Shown: piece by piece, positions 51,166-59,842 of the stretch | Position numbering within the stretch: position 1 is the stretch's first letter | Layout: every line of letters starts with the position of its first letter | NCBI GenBank assembly: GCA_047518265.1 | Contig: JAKZRG010000029.1 | Span: 1 to 64,000 of the forward strand | Length of the DNA: 64,000 nt | Reading direction: 5' to 3' | Source: Oceanospirillum sp047518265 | Lineage (GTDB): Bacteria; Pseudomonadota; Gammaproteobacteria; Pseudomonadales; Halomonadaceae | Notes under the pieces: model-generated | The model's database searches: none | What the model was told of the DNA's origin: nothing | The model's input: the letters and a program-made list of their open reading frames with translations, nothing else | Made by a program: the position numbers and the translations under genes

Positions 51166-52104
51166 TTAAACGATTTTATCAGCACGTTTGATCGGTAATA
51201 AGCGCCAGCCAAATTTTACAGCACAGGCCGCCAGTAAAATCATCATAATACCTATCCCCTGCTGCCAAGAGATCTGAGTGCCAAAGGCATAGTGATCCAC
51301 CATCAGAGCGACCACGGGATAGATAAACGATAACAGCGCAATCAGGCTGGTTGATAGTTTCTGAAAACTGGCATACAGCAAGATATACATAAAACAGGTA
51401 TGCACTACGCCCAAAATAGCTAGAGCCCCCCACTGATGACCCTGTTGTGGTAAAGCTGAGAAATCAACCAAAGGCAAAAGCATAAAGCAGCCTAGTATCA
51501 CCTGAAGCAAAGCCACAAAGTAGGGTGGTGCATCCGCTATTTTTTTGGTCACTAATGTGGTCACGGTATACAGAACAGCCGCAGCAAGCGCTAAAATGAC
51601 ACCTATAAGAGCGTCACTAGTTTTGAACACGCCCTCTGAAAACAGTTCATTCAACTGCCCCTCTTCAATATTTATCATCAAGAAAAGACCAATAAAGGCC
51701 ACTGCTAGCCAGGCATAAACCTGAACAGAGGTTTTCTCTGCCATTAGCCAGCTACCAGCCAGCACCAAAAATAATGGCTGGGTATGGTAAGCAACGGTCG
51801 CAATTGAAAAGGGCACAAACTCAAAGGAGGTAAACAACAATACCCAGTTTCCTACTAGGGTACCCCCCCCCAACAAAATCAACCATAATGTATTTTTTTG
51901 CAGATACTGGCGGTTAAATATTCCCCTATACCAAGCATAAAGCCCCAGACTCAGCGCAGCAAAAAGGCAACGGAAAAACACCACATTCCAAGCAGACTGC
52001 CCAGAGTTCACAACAAAATAGCCAATACTACCCGACAGCACCATTGCCAGACTTAGCTCCAGACTGCCTCGGGTACTGGCTGAAATATTGTTAAATACGC
52101 TCAT
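51166..52104 (-). CDS. EamA-family (DMT superfamily) transporter
   Basis: A 312-residue inner-membrane protein with two EamA repeats and about ten membrane helices; repeat signatures include PFSIATVAYHTQPLFLVLAG and TSLIALLSFIYPVVALMVD. Family members export amino acids or metabolites. It is divergent from an Lrp/AsnC regulator with 116 bp between starts, a frequent pairing for amino-acid exporters. Substrate unknown. Confidence 0.9.
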   Translation of the reverse strand: MSVFNNISASTRGSLELSLAMVLSGSIGYFVVNSGQSAWNVVFFRCLFAALSLGLYAWYRGIFNRQYLQKNTLWLILLGGGTLVGNWVLLFTSFEFVPFSIATVAYHTQPLFLVLAGSWLMAEKTSVQVYAWLAVAFIGLFLMINIEEGQLNELFSEGVFKTSDALIGVILALAAAVLYTVTTLVTKKIADAPPYFVALLQVILGCFMLLPLVDFSALPQQGHQWGALAILGVVHTCFMYILLYASFQKLSTSLIALLSFIYPVVALMVDHYAFGTQISWQQGIGIMMILLAACAVKFGWRLLPIKRADKIV

Positions 52105-52220
52105 TGTACCGCTCCATATCAGACTAAATTTGTTAATAAAAATTGTACTGACGAGTCAAAGGGAATGGCATAAGATAAAAAAGACCAAATGCACTGATTA
52201 CTTTTAAATCCCAGGCAGAT

Positions 52221-52694
52221 ATGAGCTTTAACCTAAGAAAAAATATTAGGGCCCTAGATAGGGTTGATATTCAACTGATTGAGTTATTAACGGAGAATGC
52301 CAGAATCAGCGTGACCGATCTGGCCCGCCATGTGGGCATGTCGGCACCCAGTGTCAATGAGCGCCTGAAAAGACTGGAAGAAAGCGGAGTCATTTCCGGA
52401 TATCGGGTAGAAGTTAACCCCGAAGCTTTGGGCTACACCTTGATGGCCATGGTGCGTATACGTCATCAACCGGGCAAACTGAAACAGTTAGAACAGTTGC
52501 TCCAATCTATGCCTGAGTTTGTGGAATGCGATAAGGTCACCGGAGAGGACTGCTTTATCGCACGTCTTTATATGACGGATATTGCTGAACTGGACCCTAT
52601 TTTAGATAAAGTATCTGAGATTGCCGATACCAATACCTCAATTGTTAAGTCAACGCCCATTAAGCGAAGACTGCCACCGCTGGCCACTCTCTAA
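52221..52694 (+). CDS. Lrp/AsnC-family regulator
   Basis: A 157-residue feast/famine regulator. The helix-turn-helix is at about 15-60 (ALDRVDIQLIELLTENARIS, VGMSAPSVNERLKRLEESG) and the ligand-binding RAM domain follows (YTLMAMVRIRHQPGK, CDKVTGEDCFIARLY). It probably controls the divergent EamA transporter in response to an amino acid. A terminator follows. Confidence 0.92.
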   Translation: MSFNLRKNIRALDRVDIQLIELLTENARISVTDLARHVGMSAPSVNERLKRLEESGVISGYRVEVNPEALGYTLMAMVRIRHQPGKLKQLEQLLQSMPEFVECDKVTGEDCFIARLYMTDIAELDPILDKVSEIADTNTSIVKSTPIKRRLPPLATL

Positions 52695-52727
52695 GTCACC
52701 GCTACCAGACTCAACTCTTCGATTTGT

Positions 52728-52780
52728 AAAGCCTCTGCCATAGAAATCTTCCTTTTCTTCAGAGGCTTTGTAACCTTTTT
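52728..52780 (+). terminator. Terminator after the Lrp-like gene
   Basis: AAAGCCTCTG at 52728-52737 pairs with 52760-52769; a T-run follows about ten bases later. The loop is long (22 nt). Confidence 0.6.
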
Positions 52781-52838
52781 AGATATATTCCCTTCCATCT
52801 GATCATTAGCTCCTCACACCCCCGCTTAAGATTTTATA

Positions 52839-52868
52839 TTGACACAATTAGGACGGCCGACCTAATAT
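52839..52868 (+). promoter_or_regulatory. Sigma-70 promoter of the nemA-like operon
   Basis: TTGACA at 52839-52844 and TAATAT at 52863-52868 with an 18-bp spacer. Operator 1 lies in the spacer and operator 2 just past the expected start site, which is the layout of a tightly repressed promoter. Confidence 0.75.
52849..52864. promoter_or_regulatory. NemR-like operator 1
   Basis: TAGGACGGCCGACCTA: inverted TAGG/CCTA around CGGCCG. It overlaps the promoter spacer and resembles operator 2, 29 bp away. Confidence 0.65.
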
Positions 52869-52877
52869 ATCTGCAAA

Positions 52878-52893
52878 TAGGACACGCGTCCTA
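52878..52893. promoter_or_regulatory. NemR-like operator 2
   Basis: TAGGACACGCGTCCTA has perfect 6-bp arms (TAGGAC/GTCCTA). It follows the expected transcription start of the ene-reductase operon. Confidence 0.7.
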
Positions 52894-52925
52894 CTTTGCA
52901 TTCAATAGGGATTAAGGAGATACAC

Positions 52926-54014
52926 ATGACTGCATTATTTGAATCTTTTCAGCTAGGCGATTTAACACTGAACAACCGTATGGTGATGGCACCGATGACG
53001 CGCAACCGTGCGAATGAGCAAGGTCTGGTGTCTGACATGATGATGACTCATTACAAACAAAGAGCATCAGCAGGAATTATCATTGCCGAGTCTGCTCCAG
53101 TTTCCGCTCAAGGAGTGGGTTACCCAAATACACCCGCATTATTTACCGAAGCACAAGCAGATAGCTGGAAGCCATTAATCACGGCAGTACATGAACAAGG
53201 GGGCCACATTTTTGCCCAGTTGCAACATTGCGGCCGCATCTCTCATTCCAGCATGCAGCCCGATAATGCCCTGCCTATCGCACCTTCAGCTCTAAAACCC
53301 GCTGGGCATGCCGTCACATATTCCGGTATGTTGGATTTTGAAACGCCACGGGCATTAGAAACAGAAGAAATCCCCCTCATTGTGGAGCAGTTCCGACAGG
53401 GAGCAGAAATGGCCAAACGCGCCGGGTTTGATGGTATCGAAGTGCATGGTGCCAATGGCTATATTATTGATCAATTCCTGCGGGATGGCAGCAATCAGCG
53501 TTCCGATATCTACGGCGGTAATGTGGAAAACCGTATGCGACTGTTAAACTGGGTGTTGGATGCTGTTTGTACGATTTGGCCCACTAAACGAGTGGGCGTA
53601 CGCTTAACGCCGGAAAATAGCTTTAACTCGATGTCAGATTCAAATCCACAACAGCACTTTGAGTACTTTATTGAGCAGTTAAACCTACGCTCCCTCGCTT
53701 ATGTGCACGTACTGGAAGGCGATATGATGAGCCAAGAGAGTAAGGTCGATTACTCCGTCTTACGCGCTAAATTCAACGGCACCTATATTGCCAATAATGG
53801 GTATGATCTGGAGAAAGCACAAACGGCAATCAAAAATGGTGACGCAAGCTTAGTGGCCTTTGGTATCCCTTTCCTCGCCAACCCTGATTTGGTACGCCGA
53901 TACCGTGAAAATCTGCCACTAAACCAAGCCGATCACAACACATTTTATGGTGGTAACGAGGTAGGCTATACCGACTATGCGTTTTATCATAGTGAAGAGG
54001 CAGTTATTGCTTGA
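52926..54014 (+). CDS. Old yellow enzyme family alkene reductase (NemA-like)
   Basis: A 362-residue FMN-dependent ene-reductase. It reduces double bonds of unsaturated aldehydes, ketones and nitro compounds with NADPH. Marks: VMAPMTRNRA at the start, FAQLQHCGRISHSSM, the substrate-binding VHGANGYIIDQFLRDGSN and NRMRLLNWV. GGAG is well placed before ATG 52926; codons upstream lack it. It is first of a three-gene unit with a TetR regulator and a YciI-like protein, under two matching operators. NemR in E. coli senses electrophiles and controls nemA, which supports the role. Confidence 0.92.
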   Translation: MTALFESFQLGDLTLNNRMVMAPMTRNRANEQGLVSDMMMTHYKQRASAGIIIAESAPVSAQGVGYPNTPALFTEAQADSWKPLITAVHEQGGHIFAQLQHCGRISHSSMQPDNALPIAPSALKPAGHAVTYSGMLDFETPRALETEEIPLIVEQFRQGAEMAKRAGFDGIEVHGANGYIIDQFLRDGSNQRSDIYGGNVENRMRLLNWVLDAVCTIWPTKRVGVRLTPENSFNSMSDSNPQQHFEYFIEQLNLRSLAYVHVLEGDMMSQESKVDYSVLRAKFNGTYIANNGYDLEKAQTAIKNGDASLVAFGIPFLANPDLVRRYRENLPLNQADHNTFYGGNEVGYTDYAFYHSEEAVIA

Positions 54015-54038
54015 ACCCAAAAATCGACAGGTATTTTT

Positions 54039-54629
54039 ATGAGTGGTAAAAACAAACGGGATCAAATCGTCGAAGCAGCGGACCAGCTGTTTTATCAGCA
54101 GGGGTTTGAACATACATCGTTCGCGCATATTGCTGAGGTGGTCAATATCTCCCGGGGAAATTTTTACTATCACTTTAAAACTAAGGACGACATTTTGGAT
54201 GCGGTGATCAATTTTCGCTTAACCAATACCCAGGCGATGTTGGAGCAATGGGAAATCGAAGGGGAAACTCCCGTCGACCGCATCCACAGTTTCATCAACA
54301 TTATGGTTATGAATCGGGCCAAGATAAAACGTTTCGGCTGCCCAGTGGGCACCTTGACAATGGAATTGACTAAGCTCAACCATCAGGCTCAAGAAGATGC
54401 GAATAAACTCTTTACTCTATTTCGCACCTGGCTAAAGCGTCAATTTGAGCAACTGGGATGTCAGCACGATGCAGACACACTAGCCATGAGACTTTTAGCC
54501 CGTAGCCAAGGTATCGCAACTTTAGCCAGTGCCTTTAACGATGAAGTCTTTATTCAACAAGAAGTCAATGAACTGAACAAATGGCTGGACCAATACATCC
54601 ATGAGGATATTGCAAATCCACCGGCCTGA
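54039..54629 (+). CDS. TetR-family regulator (NemR-like)
   Basis: A 196-residue TetR regulator with helix-turn-helix ADQLFYQQGFEHTSFAHIAE then VVNISRGNFYYHFKTKDDIL. The ligand domain contains two Cys (FGCPVGTL near residue 107 and LGCQHDAD near 141), as in electrophile sensors. It follows the ene-reductase by 24 bp, so it is co-transcribed and probably binds the two operators at 52849 and 52878, giving feedback control. Confidence 0.88.
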   Translation: MSGKNKRDQIVEAADQLFYQQGFEHTSFAHIAEVVNISRGNFYYHFKTKDDILDAVINFRLTNTQAMLEQWEIEGETPVDRIHSFINIMVMNRAKIKRFGCPVGTLTMELTKLNHQAQEDANKLFTLFRTWLKRQFEQLGCQHDADTLAMRLLARSQGIATLASAFNDEVFIQQEVNELNKWLDQYIHEDIANPPA

Positions 54630-54662
54630 TCACACATAAAATTATTAGGAATATATTCGCCA

Positions 54663-54965
54663 ATGTTTATCGTATTACTAAGATTTTCCGACAATAAAAG
54701 CCAAGCACCAGCGTTTATGCAAGGCCACAAAGACTGGATCAAACGTGGATTGGATGAAGGGGTATTTATAGTGGTTGGCAGCCTGAAACCCACCAATGAA
54801 TCCGGTAATGGCGGCGGTAGCATTATAGCCCACAACACTTCTTTAGAAGCGTTACAGGCACGAGTGAATGACGATCCGTTTGTAACAGAAAATATTGTCA
54901 CGGCGGAGATATTGGAAATCTCTCCAAATCAGACCGATGAGCGCCTGAAGTTTCTGTTGGATTAA
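54663..54965 (+). CDS. YciI-like family protein
   Basis: A 100-residue protein of the YciI-like (dimeric alpha/beta barrel) fold: MFIVLLRFSDNKSQAPAFM, a HKDWIKRGLDEGVFIVVG stretch and DDPFVTENIVTAEI near the end. The conserved active-site-like His and Asp of the family are present. Members may be small enzymes in oxidised-compound breakdown. It lies 33 bp after the TetR gene, in the ene-reductase operon. Confidence 0.82.
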   Translation: MFIVLLRFSDNKSQAPAFMQGHKDWIKRGLDEGVFIVVGSLKPTNESGNGGGSIIAHNTSLEALQARVNDDPFVTENIVTAEILEISPNQTDERLKFLLD

Positions 54966-55127
54966 GCTAAATTCAAACAAATAATAACGAGGTGAATGAA
55001 GCGTTTATCGCTTCATAGGGTAAACCCCCGGTTTCTGGTGCGATAACGCGCCAGAAACTTCTGCAGTGCACTACCGTATTGATACACTAAATCTTAATTA
55101 ATGGACATTTTGCAGTCAGGAGGACGT

Positions 55128-55865
55128 ATGCAGGAAATATCGTGGCAATCTTTAGCTTGGTGTGCGTTACCAGTACTTATCGTCAGTGCAATCTATTTAC
55201 GCTGGCAGGGTAATCCCGCTAAAATTTTATTATCAGGTGCCCGGATGGTTTTGCAGCTAACGGCTGTAGGTTATGTGTTAGTTGCTCTCTTTAGTAACCC
55301 CTCCCCTTGGCTCACCTTACTGGTAATGGCCATTATGATTTCTGCCGCGAGTTGGATTGCGATTGGCTCTGTGGGTCACCAACGCGCATTTTTGCTGCCC
55401 GTATTTTCTGCTTTATTGATTTCTGTTGCTTTTCATCTGTTCCTATCGGTCAAAATAGTACTCAGTGTCGAACATTGGTATGACCCTAGATTAATGATCC
55501 CGCTTGCGGGTATGTATTTTTCAAACACGATGAATGCTCTTAGCCTAGCGGCGGAACGTTATCATTCAGAATTACAAGACGCTAAGCCCGCAAAAGAAGC
55601 TAGGATCACAGCCTTTCATGCAGCCATGATCCCGCAAATGAATGCGATGTTAGCCGTGGGTCTAGTATCTCTACCGGGAATGATGACCGGACAAATTTTA
55701 TCCGGTATATCGCCATTAATTGCAGTTCGTTATCAAATTATGATTATGACTATGATGTTAGGGGCAAGCGGCCTTGGAGTGGTGCTAATGTTATGGCAAC
55801 TAGGTCGTCATCACATTGCCGAACATGTAACGTCAACAACAGGATCTAAACCATCAAGCCACTAA
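55128..55865 (+). CDS. fetB: Iron-export ABC transporter permease FetB-like (UPF0014)
   Basis: A 245-residue membrane protein of the UPF0014/FetB family, with about seven membrane helices and the conserved PLAGMYFSNTMNALSLAAER and LPGMMTGQILSG motifs. E. coli FetB works with the ATPase FetA to export iron and resist peroxide. The ATG at 55128 follows AGGAGG. No FetA-type ATPase gene is next to it, and the gene stands alone between the YciI gene and a convergent HxlR gene. A partner could be elsewhere on the chromosome. Confidence 0.85.
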   Translation: MQEISWQSLAWCALPVLIVSAIYLRWQGNPAKILLSGARMVLQLTAVGYVLVALFSNPSPWLTLLVMAIMISAASWIAIGSVGHQRAFLLPVFSALLISVAFHLFLSVKIVLSVEHWYDPRLMIPLAGMYFSNTMNALSLAAERYHSELQDAKPAKEARITAFHAAMIPQMNAMLAVGLVSLPGMMTGQILSGISPLIAVRYQIMIMTMMLGASGLGVVLMLWQLGRHHIAEHVTSTTGSKPSSH

Positions 55866-55891
55866 GCAGGTTTATTCGCTAGAATACGTTG

Positions 55892-56233
55892 TTATATCTC
55901 TTGCTCGATGTCCTTCTGAAGCTTTTCAATCTCAGTCAACACATTCAAAAATTTATGCCCGAAAGCGGTCACCTTGTACTCAACACGAGGTGGCACCTCA
56001 TTAAATTCCACTCGTTCCAAAATGCCAAAGTCTAGGTTTTTGCGTAGACAATCATTAAGTACCTTAGTGCTTAATCCTTCTACAGAGCGCACCATTTCCC
56101 CTGGCCGATTAATATTATTGGCTAACAATTGATAAACCGTTAGCGACCATTTACAACCAAATATAGTCTCTACCATACGCGCACTTCGTTCGGGCGCTGA
56201 TTTCCTAGAGAATATTTTTTCCTTATTTTTCAT
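55892..56233 (-). CDS. HxlR-family regulator
   Basis: A 113-residue winged-helix regulator: IFGCKWSLTVYQLLANN, RPGEMVRSVEGLSTKVLNDC, and VPPRVEYKVTAFGHKF, all as in HxlR proteins. The conserved N-terminal Cys (FGCKW) often senses redox state or electrophiles. Divergent from a short-chain dehydrogenase gene with repeated TTGTACCTAC sequences between them, so it probably controls that gene. Confidence 0.9.
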   Translation of the reverse strand: MKNKEKIFSRKSAPERSARMVETIFGCKWSLTVYQLLANNINRPGEMVRSVEGLSTKVLNDCLRKNLDFGILERVEFNEVPPRVEYKVTAFGHKFLNVLTEIEKLQKDIEQEI

Positions 56234-56247
56234 AAAGATGAACCACT

Positions 56248-56276
56248 TTGTACCTACCTCACCAAATTGTACCTAC
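56248..56276. promoter_or_regulatory. HxlR operator repeats
   Basis: TTGTACCTAC occurs at 56248-56257 and again at 56267-56276, 19 bp apart. Direct repeats between an HxlR gene and its divergent target are typical binding sites. Confidence 0.6.
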
Positions 56277-56344
56277 TTTTTTCAATGCTACGACCTACCT
56301 AGACTACAGGCAAATCTTATGTGAAAACGAACGAGGATAGTCAG

Positions 56345-57112
56345 ATGAACACGCCAAGTAAACCTATTGCAATTATTGTTGGTGGCTCCAGTGGAATGGG
56401 ATTAGCCACAGCGCAATGTTTATCAGAACAGGGTATCGAGACACTGATTATTGGTCGATCTGAAAGCAAATTAGAGAAGGTCGTACAACAACTCTCTCTT
56501 TCTGCTTCTGCCTGTTCATTACAAGCGGATCTGTATCAGGATGATGATATTCAGCGAGTGATTGAGGTTATCAATCAAGAAAATCGACACATTAAATATC
56601 TGGTTAATGCGGCGGGTTATTTTAATCCTACGCCATTCCTAGAACATCAGCCGAAAGATTACGACACTTATATGGATCTGAACCGAGCTACTTTTTTTAT
56701 ATCTCAAGCAGTCGCTAGAAATATGATGACTCATGGTGGAGGCTCAATCGTAAACATTGGTTCTATGTGGGCAAAACAAGCCATTAAAGCCACACCCTCC
56801 TCCGCTTATTCCATGGCAAAAGCAGGCTTACACTCACTGACTCAACATATGGCCATGGAGCTTGCAGATCATAATATTCGAGTAAACGCCGTATCTCCTG
56901 CTGTTGTTAAAACTCCAATATATGGTGCTTTTATCGCCCCTGATGAGATAGATAGCGCACTAGCATCTTTTGATGCCTTCCACCCTATTGGACGAATTGG
57001 TACAGCAGAAAATGTGGCAAAGACTATCGATTTTTTATTATCAGACCAAGCGAACTGGGTAACTGGCGCTGTTTGGGATATTGACGGGGGCGTGATGGCA
57101 GGACGTAACTGA
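56345..57112 (+). CDS. Short-chain dehydrogenase/reductase
   Basis: A 255-residue SDR enzyme. The NAD(P)-binding motif GGSSGMGLA (about 14-22), NAAG, the catalytic Ser, Tyr-x-x-x-Lys (YSMAKAG) and the PxIxR-type end WVTGAVWDIDGGV are all present, so it should be active. The motif IIGRSES suggests NADPH use. The ATG at 56345 has AGGA upstream. It is divergent from an HxlR regulator that may sense a quinone or similar. Substrate unknown. Confidence 0.9.
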   Translation: MNTPSKPIAIIVGGSSGMGLATAQCLSEQGIETLIIGRSESKLEKVVQQLSLSASACSLQADLYQDDDIQRVIEVINQENRHIKYLVNAAGYFNPTPFLEHQPKDYDTYMDLNRATFFISQAVARNMMTHGGGSIVNIGSMWAKQAIKATPSSAYSMAKAGLHSLTQHMAMELADHNIRVNAVSPAVVKTPIYGAFIAPDEIDSALASFDAFHPIGRIGTAENVAKTIDFLLSDQANWVTGAVWDIDGGVMAGRN

Positions 57113-57148
57113 TTGACCTATCAGGTTAATCAATAAGCTAAATATTAT

Positions 57149-57202
57149 AGAGCGATACTTGTGAATCAATCATCCAACTGACGAACTCACAAGTAACGCT
57201 CT
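57149..57202. terminator. Long hairpin between convergent genes
   Basis: AGAGCG-A-TACTTGTGA at 57149-57164 pairs with 57187-57202, a 15-bp stem with one A-A mismatch, between the SDR gene and the LysR gene. Confidence 0.7.
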
Positions 57203-57210
57203 GTTAACCC

Positions 57211-58092
57211 CTATAATTTAACCGTTTCCGCCAGATGGCTATAAACCGCAGAAACCCGTCTAAGATGGCGAGATTCAGGGTGAGTTAATAGCCATAACGC
57301 TGTCTGACATTCATCAAGCTCATCCGTTAACTGTACTAAATCGGGTAAATCTTGAGCCAAAAATAGAGGAACAATACCAACCCCTAAACCCAAACGGATA
57401 AATTCCAATACGGTTAGGATGCTGTCTACTCGATACCCGGCATTCGCTTTGGGGTAATACTTTTTACGCCATAAAACGGAAGGGTGATCCGGTAAAGCAT
57501 CATCTGGAGCAATCCAACAGGTTTCATCCGATAACACGCCTTTCTTCAATGGGTTATCGATATAACGACTGCCAAATAACGCCACACGAATCCCTCCTAA
57601 ATGCTTGCCGACCAAATGCTCAGGAGGTGCTTTTGTCGCACGAATAGCAATATCAGAATCCCTACGGGATAGGTTTGCTAAGCGATTTTCTGTCTGTAAT
57701 TCAAACTGCAGCAGCGGATGCTTCTGATTCAATATTTGTAATTGTGGCGCAACCAGACCGTGCAAAATGGTATCTGTAGTGGTGATACGCACGGAACCCG
57801 ATACATCCTGCGGCTGTAATTGAGCAGCAGAACGGGCAGACTCCAGCTCAACTTCTATTATTTCTGCTCGTTCAGCCAGCTGTTGTGCTAATTCTGTCGC
57901 CTGATAGCCAGATCGTGAACGAGAAAATAGAGGCTGACCAAGTCCTCGCTCAATTCTTTGTACATTGCGAAATACCGTCGAGCTATCAAGCCCTAACCTC
58001 TCAGCAGCTGCCGCAAGCGTCCTTCCGCGACATACCGCTAATAATATTTCCAAATCATTGGCGCTTAGCTTGTATTGCGTTTGTGCATTCAT
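57211..58092 (-). CDS. LysR-family regulator
   Basis: A 293-residue LysR regulator. Its helix-turn-helix reads RTLAAAAERLGLDSSTVFRN, with the rest being the effector domain (VSGSVRITTTDTILHGLVAP). It is divergent from a glutathione S-transferase gene with 78 bp between the starts, so it likely regulates it. Ligand unknown. Confidence 0.88.
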   Translation of the reverse strand: MNAQTQYKLSANDLEILLAVCRGRTLAAAAERLGLDSSTVFRNVQRIERGLGQPLFSRSRSGYQATELAQQLAERAEIIEVELESARSAAQLQPQDVSGSVRITTTDTILHGLVAPQLQILNQKHPLLQFELQTENRLANLSRRDSDIAIRATKAPPEHLVGKHLGGIRVALFGSRYIDNPLKKGVLSDETCWIAPDDALPDHPSVLWRKKYYPKANAGYRVDSILTVLEFIRLGLGVGIVPLFLAQDLPDLVQLTDELDECQTALWLLTHPESRHLRRVSAVYSHLAETVKL

Positions 58093-58170
58093 AGTTTGCA
58101 GTGAAGCCTATTTTTCTTGCAGATTTACAATACTAGACTGGCACTATCGTTAATGGAATGAGAAAAGATA

Positions 58171-58890
58171 ATGAGCCATACAGAAAATAGATTAGTAGCG
58201 CCTCGCTTGAATAATACCATTACTTTAGTTTCACACCGTTTATGTCCCTATGTACAACGTGCAGCCATTGTATTGGCAGAGAAAGGCATCGCATTTGAGC
58301 GTATCGATATCGATTTAGCCGACAAACCGAGCTGGTTTCTCGATATTTCACCACTAGGAAAAACGCCTGTATTATTGGTGGAAAAGCACGCTATCTTTGA
58401 ATCTGCCGTAATTTGTGAATACCTAGATGAGGTCTTTGAACCTAGGCTTCACCCCGTTGCCCCCTTAGATCGCGCTTATCATAGGGGCTGGATTGAGTTC
58501 GCTACTAGCGTATTAAATCTAATCGGTGCTTTTTACAATGCTAAAGACAGGGCCTCTCTAGAAGACAAGGCGAGGCTAATCAAACAGAAATTTGGACAGT
58601 TAGAAGCCGTTCTCAATGAAAGAACATCTCTAAGTAGTCACTCATTTTTTTATGGAGAAACCTTCTCCATTGTTGATGCCGCTTTTGCTCCGGTCTTTCG
58701 TTACTTTGATCTGTTTGAACAATTGGTCGATTTTGAATGGTTCCATGACACACCAAAATTGAATCAATGGCGCCTCCAGCTTTCGCAACAAACTTCCGTA
58801 CAAAAGGCTGTATCTGAAGATTATCTCCAAGCCCTATCAGAATTTGTAGCCAATAGAAATTCTGTGCTTAGTCAATATGTTATGAAATAA
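58171..58890 (+). CDS. Glutathione S-transferase family protein
   Basis: A 239-residue GST. The thioredoxin-like N-domain has SHRLCPYVQRAAIVLAEKG, with Cys-Pro-Tyr in the active position as in omega/beta-like GSTs, and LGKTPVLL with the cis-Pro; the all-helical C-domain follows with IVDAAFAPVFRYF. It probably conjugates or reduces electrophiles with glutathione. Divergent from a LysR regulator. Confidence 0.88.
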   Translation: MSHTENRLVAPRLNNTITLVSHRLCPYVQRAAIVLAEKGIAFERIDIDLADKPSWFLDISPLGKTPVLLVEKHAIFESAVICEYLDEVFEPRLHPVAPLDRAYHRGWIEFATSVLNLIGAFYNAKDRASLEDKARLIKQKFGQLEAVLNERTSLSSHSFFYGETFSIVDAAFAPVFRYFDLFEQLVDFEWFHDTPKLNQWRLQLSQQTSVQKAVSEDYLQALSEFVANRNSVLSQYVMK

Positions 58891-58935
58891 CCTACATCAG
58901 TAAGTCCTTTGCCTCTTTGCTCTATACTTTTATCC

Positions 58936-58983
58936 GATTGGGCCTGTCATTTATCCATTATTGGGTCTCTTAGCAGGCCCCAA
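58936..58983 (+). terminator. Hairpin after the GST gene
   Basis: ATTGGGCCTG at 58936-58945 pairs with CAGGCCCCAAT at 58973-58983 with one bulged base. No U-tract. Confidence 0.45.
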
Positions 58984-59052
58984 TAATCGGCAAAATCAGC
59001 TCTGTGACCCAAAGAGTAATGACTCAACGATATTTGGCTCTGGAGGCTGATA

Positions 59053-59703
59053 ATGAGTACTGATCTACTAGAAAGTACGGAACAAACCTTACCTCACAGC
59101 AAGCGTTCTACAGTACGCCGTGGCGCTAAGCGAGCCAGCTACAATAAAGCCGATGTCTATCAGCTTATTGATGATTTAAAGCTGGCTCATATAGGATTTG
59201 TGATCGACGGTGGCCCAGTGATTATCCCCATTACTCTCTGGCGCGTTGAAGATAACCTATACTTTCACGTCGCCAATAAGAGTCGCTTGCAACGCTTATT
59301 GGAGTCAGGTGGTGAAATTTGTGTTTCTTTAGCAGAATGCAGTGAATGGGTCATGGCAAAATCCGCTTATCACCACAGTGCTAATTATCGATCAGCCGTC
59401 TTATATTGTACCGGTGAACGCGTAACTGAAGACGCTGATTTCGATAAAGCTTTTGAAGTCGTTATCAACCAGATGGAAGAAGGGCGCTGGGAACACCTAA
59501 GGCCACCTAATCACTCTGAACGTAAAGCCACCGCATTACTCAAATTGACCATTAAAGAAGGCTCTTTTAAGTCCAGAAGCGGCGGTCCAGTAGAGGACCC
59601 GGAAGACATGGAGTTACCCGTTTGGCATGGCACTTTACCGACCTCCTCGCCTCAGGATAAAGACAAAGATAAAACATCCTCAGGCTGTCCTTTTCATTTG
59701 TAA
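59053..59703 (+). CDS. FMN-binding split-barrel (PNPOx-like) family protein
   Basis: A 216-residue flavin-dependent split-barrel protein of the NimA/COG3467 type: RRGAKRASYNKADVYQLIDD, then GFVIDGGPVIIPITLWRV, and HVANKSRLQRLL followed by CVSLAE. These are small FMN or heme-binding oxidoreductases or storage proteins. The C-terminal tail is long and charged and ends SSGCPFHL. Ends with a terminator. Single gene. Exact activity unknown. Confidence 0.8.
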   Translation: MSTDLLESTEQTLPHSKRSTVRRGAKRASYNKADVYQLIDDLKLAHIGFVIDGGPVIIPITLWRVEDNLYFHVANKSRLQRLLESGGEICVSLAECSEWVMAKSAYHHSANYRSAVLYCTGERVTEDADFDKAFEVVINQMEEGRWEHLRPPNHSERKATALLKLTIKEGSFKSRSGGPVEDPEDMELPVWHGTLPTSSPQDKDKDKTSSGCPFHL

Positions 59704-59734
59704 GGCTTTTATTCTGTTCTGATCTATATCATTA

Positions 59735-59768
59735 AACAGCCTCATCATGACTGATGGGTGCTGTTTTT
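59735..59768 (+). terminator. Terminator after the split-barrel gene
   Basis: ACAGCCTCATCA pairs with TGATGGGTGCTGT and runs into seven T. Confidence 0.8.
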
Positions 59769-59842
59769 TTGATCTGTGCCGTTACTCCAAAAGCATCTAG
59801 AGGTATACTCGCCAAAAACCCACATAAAAAGAGATAGTTGCG

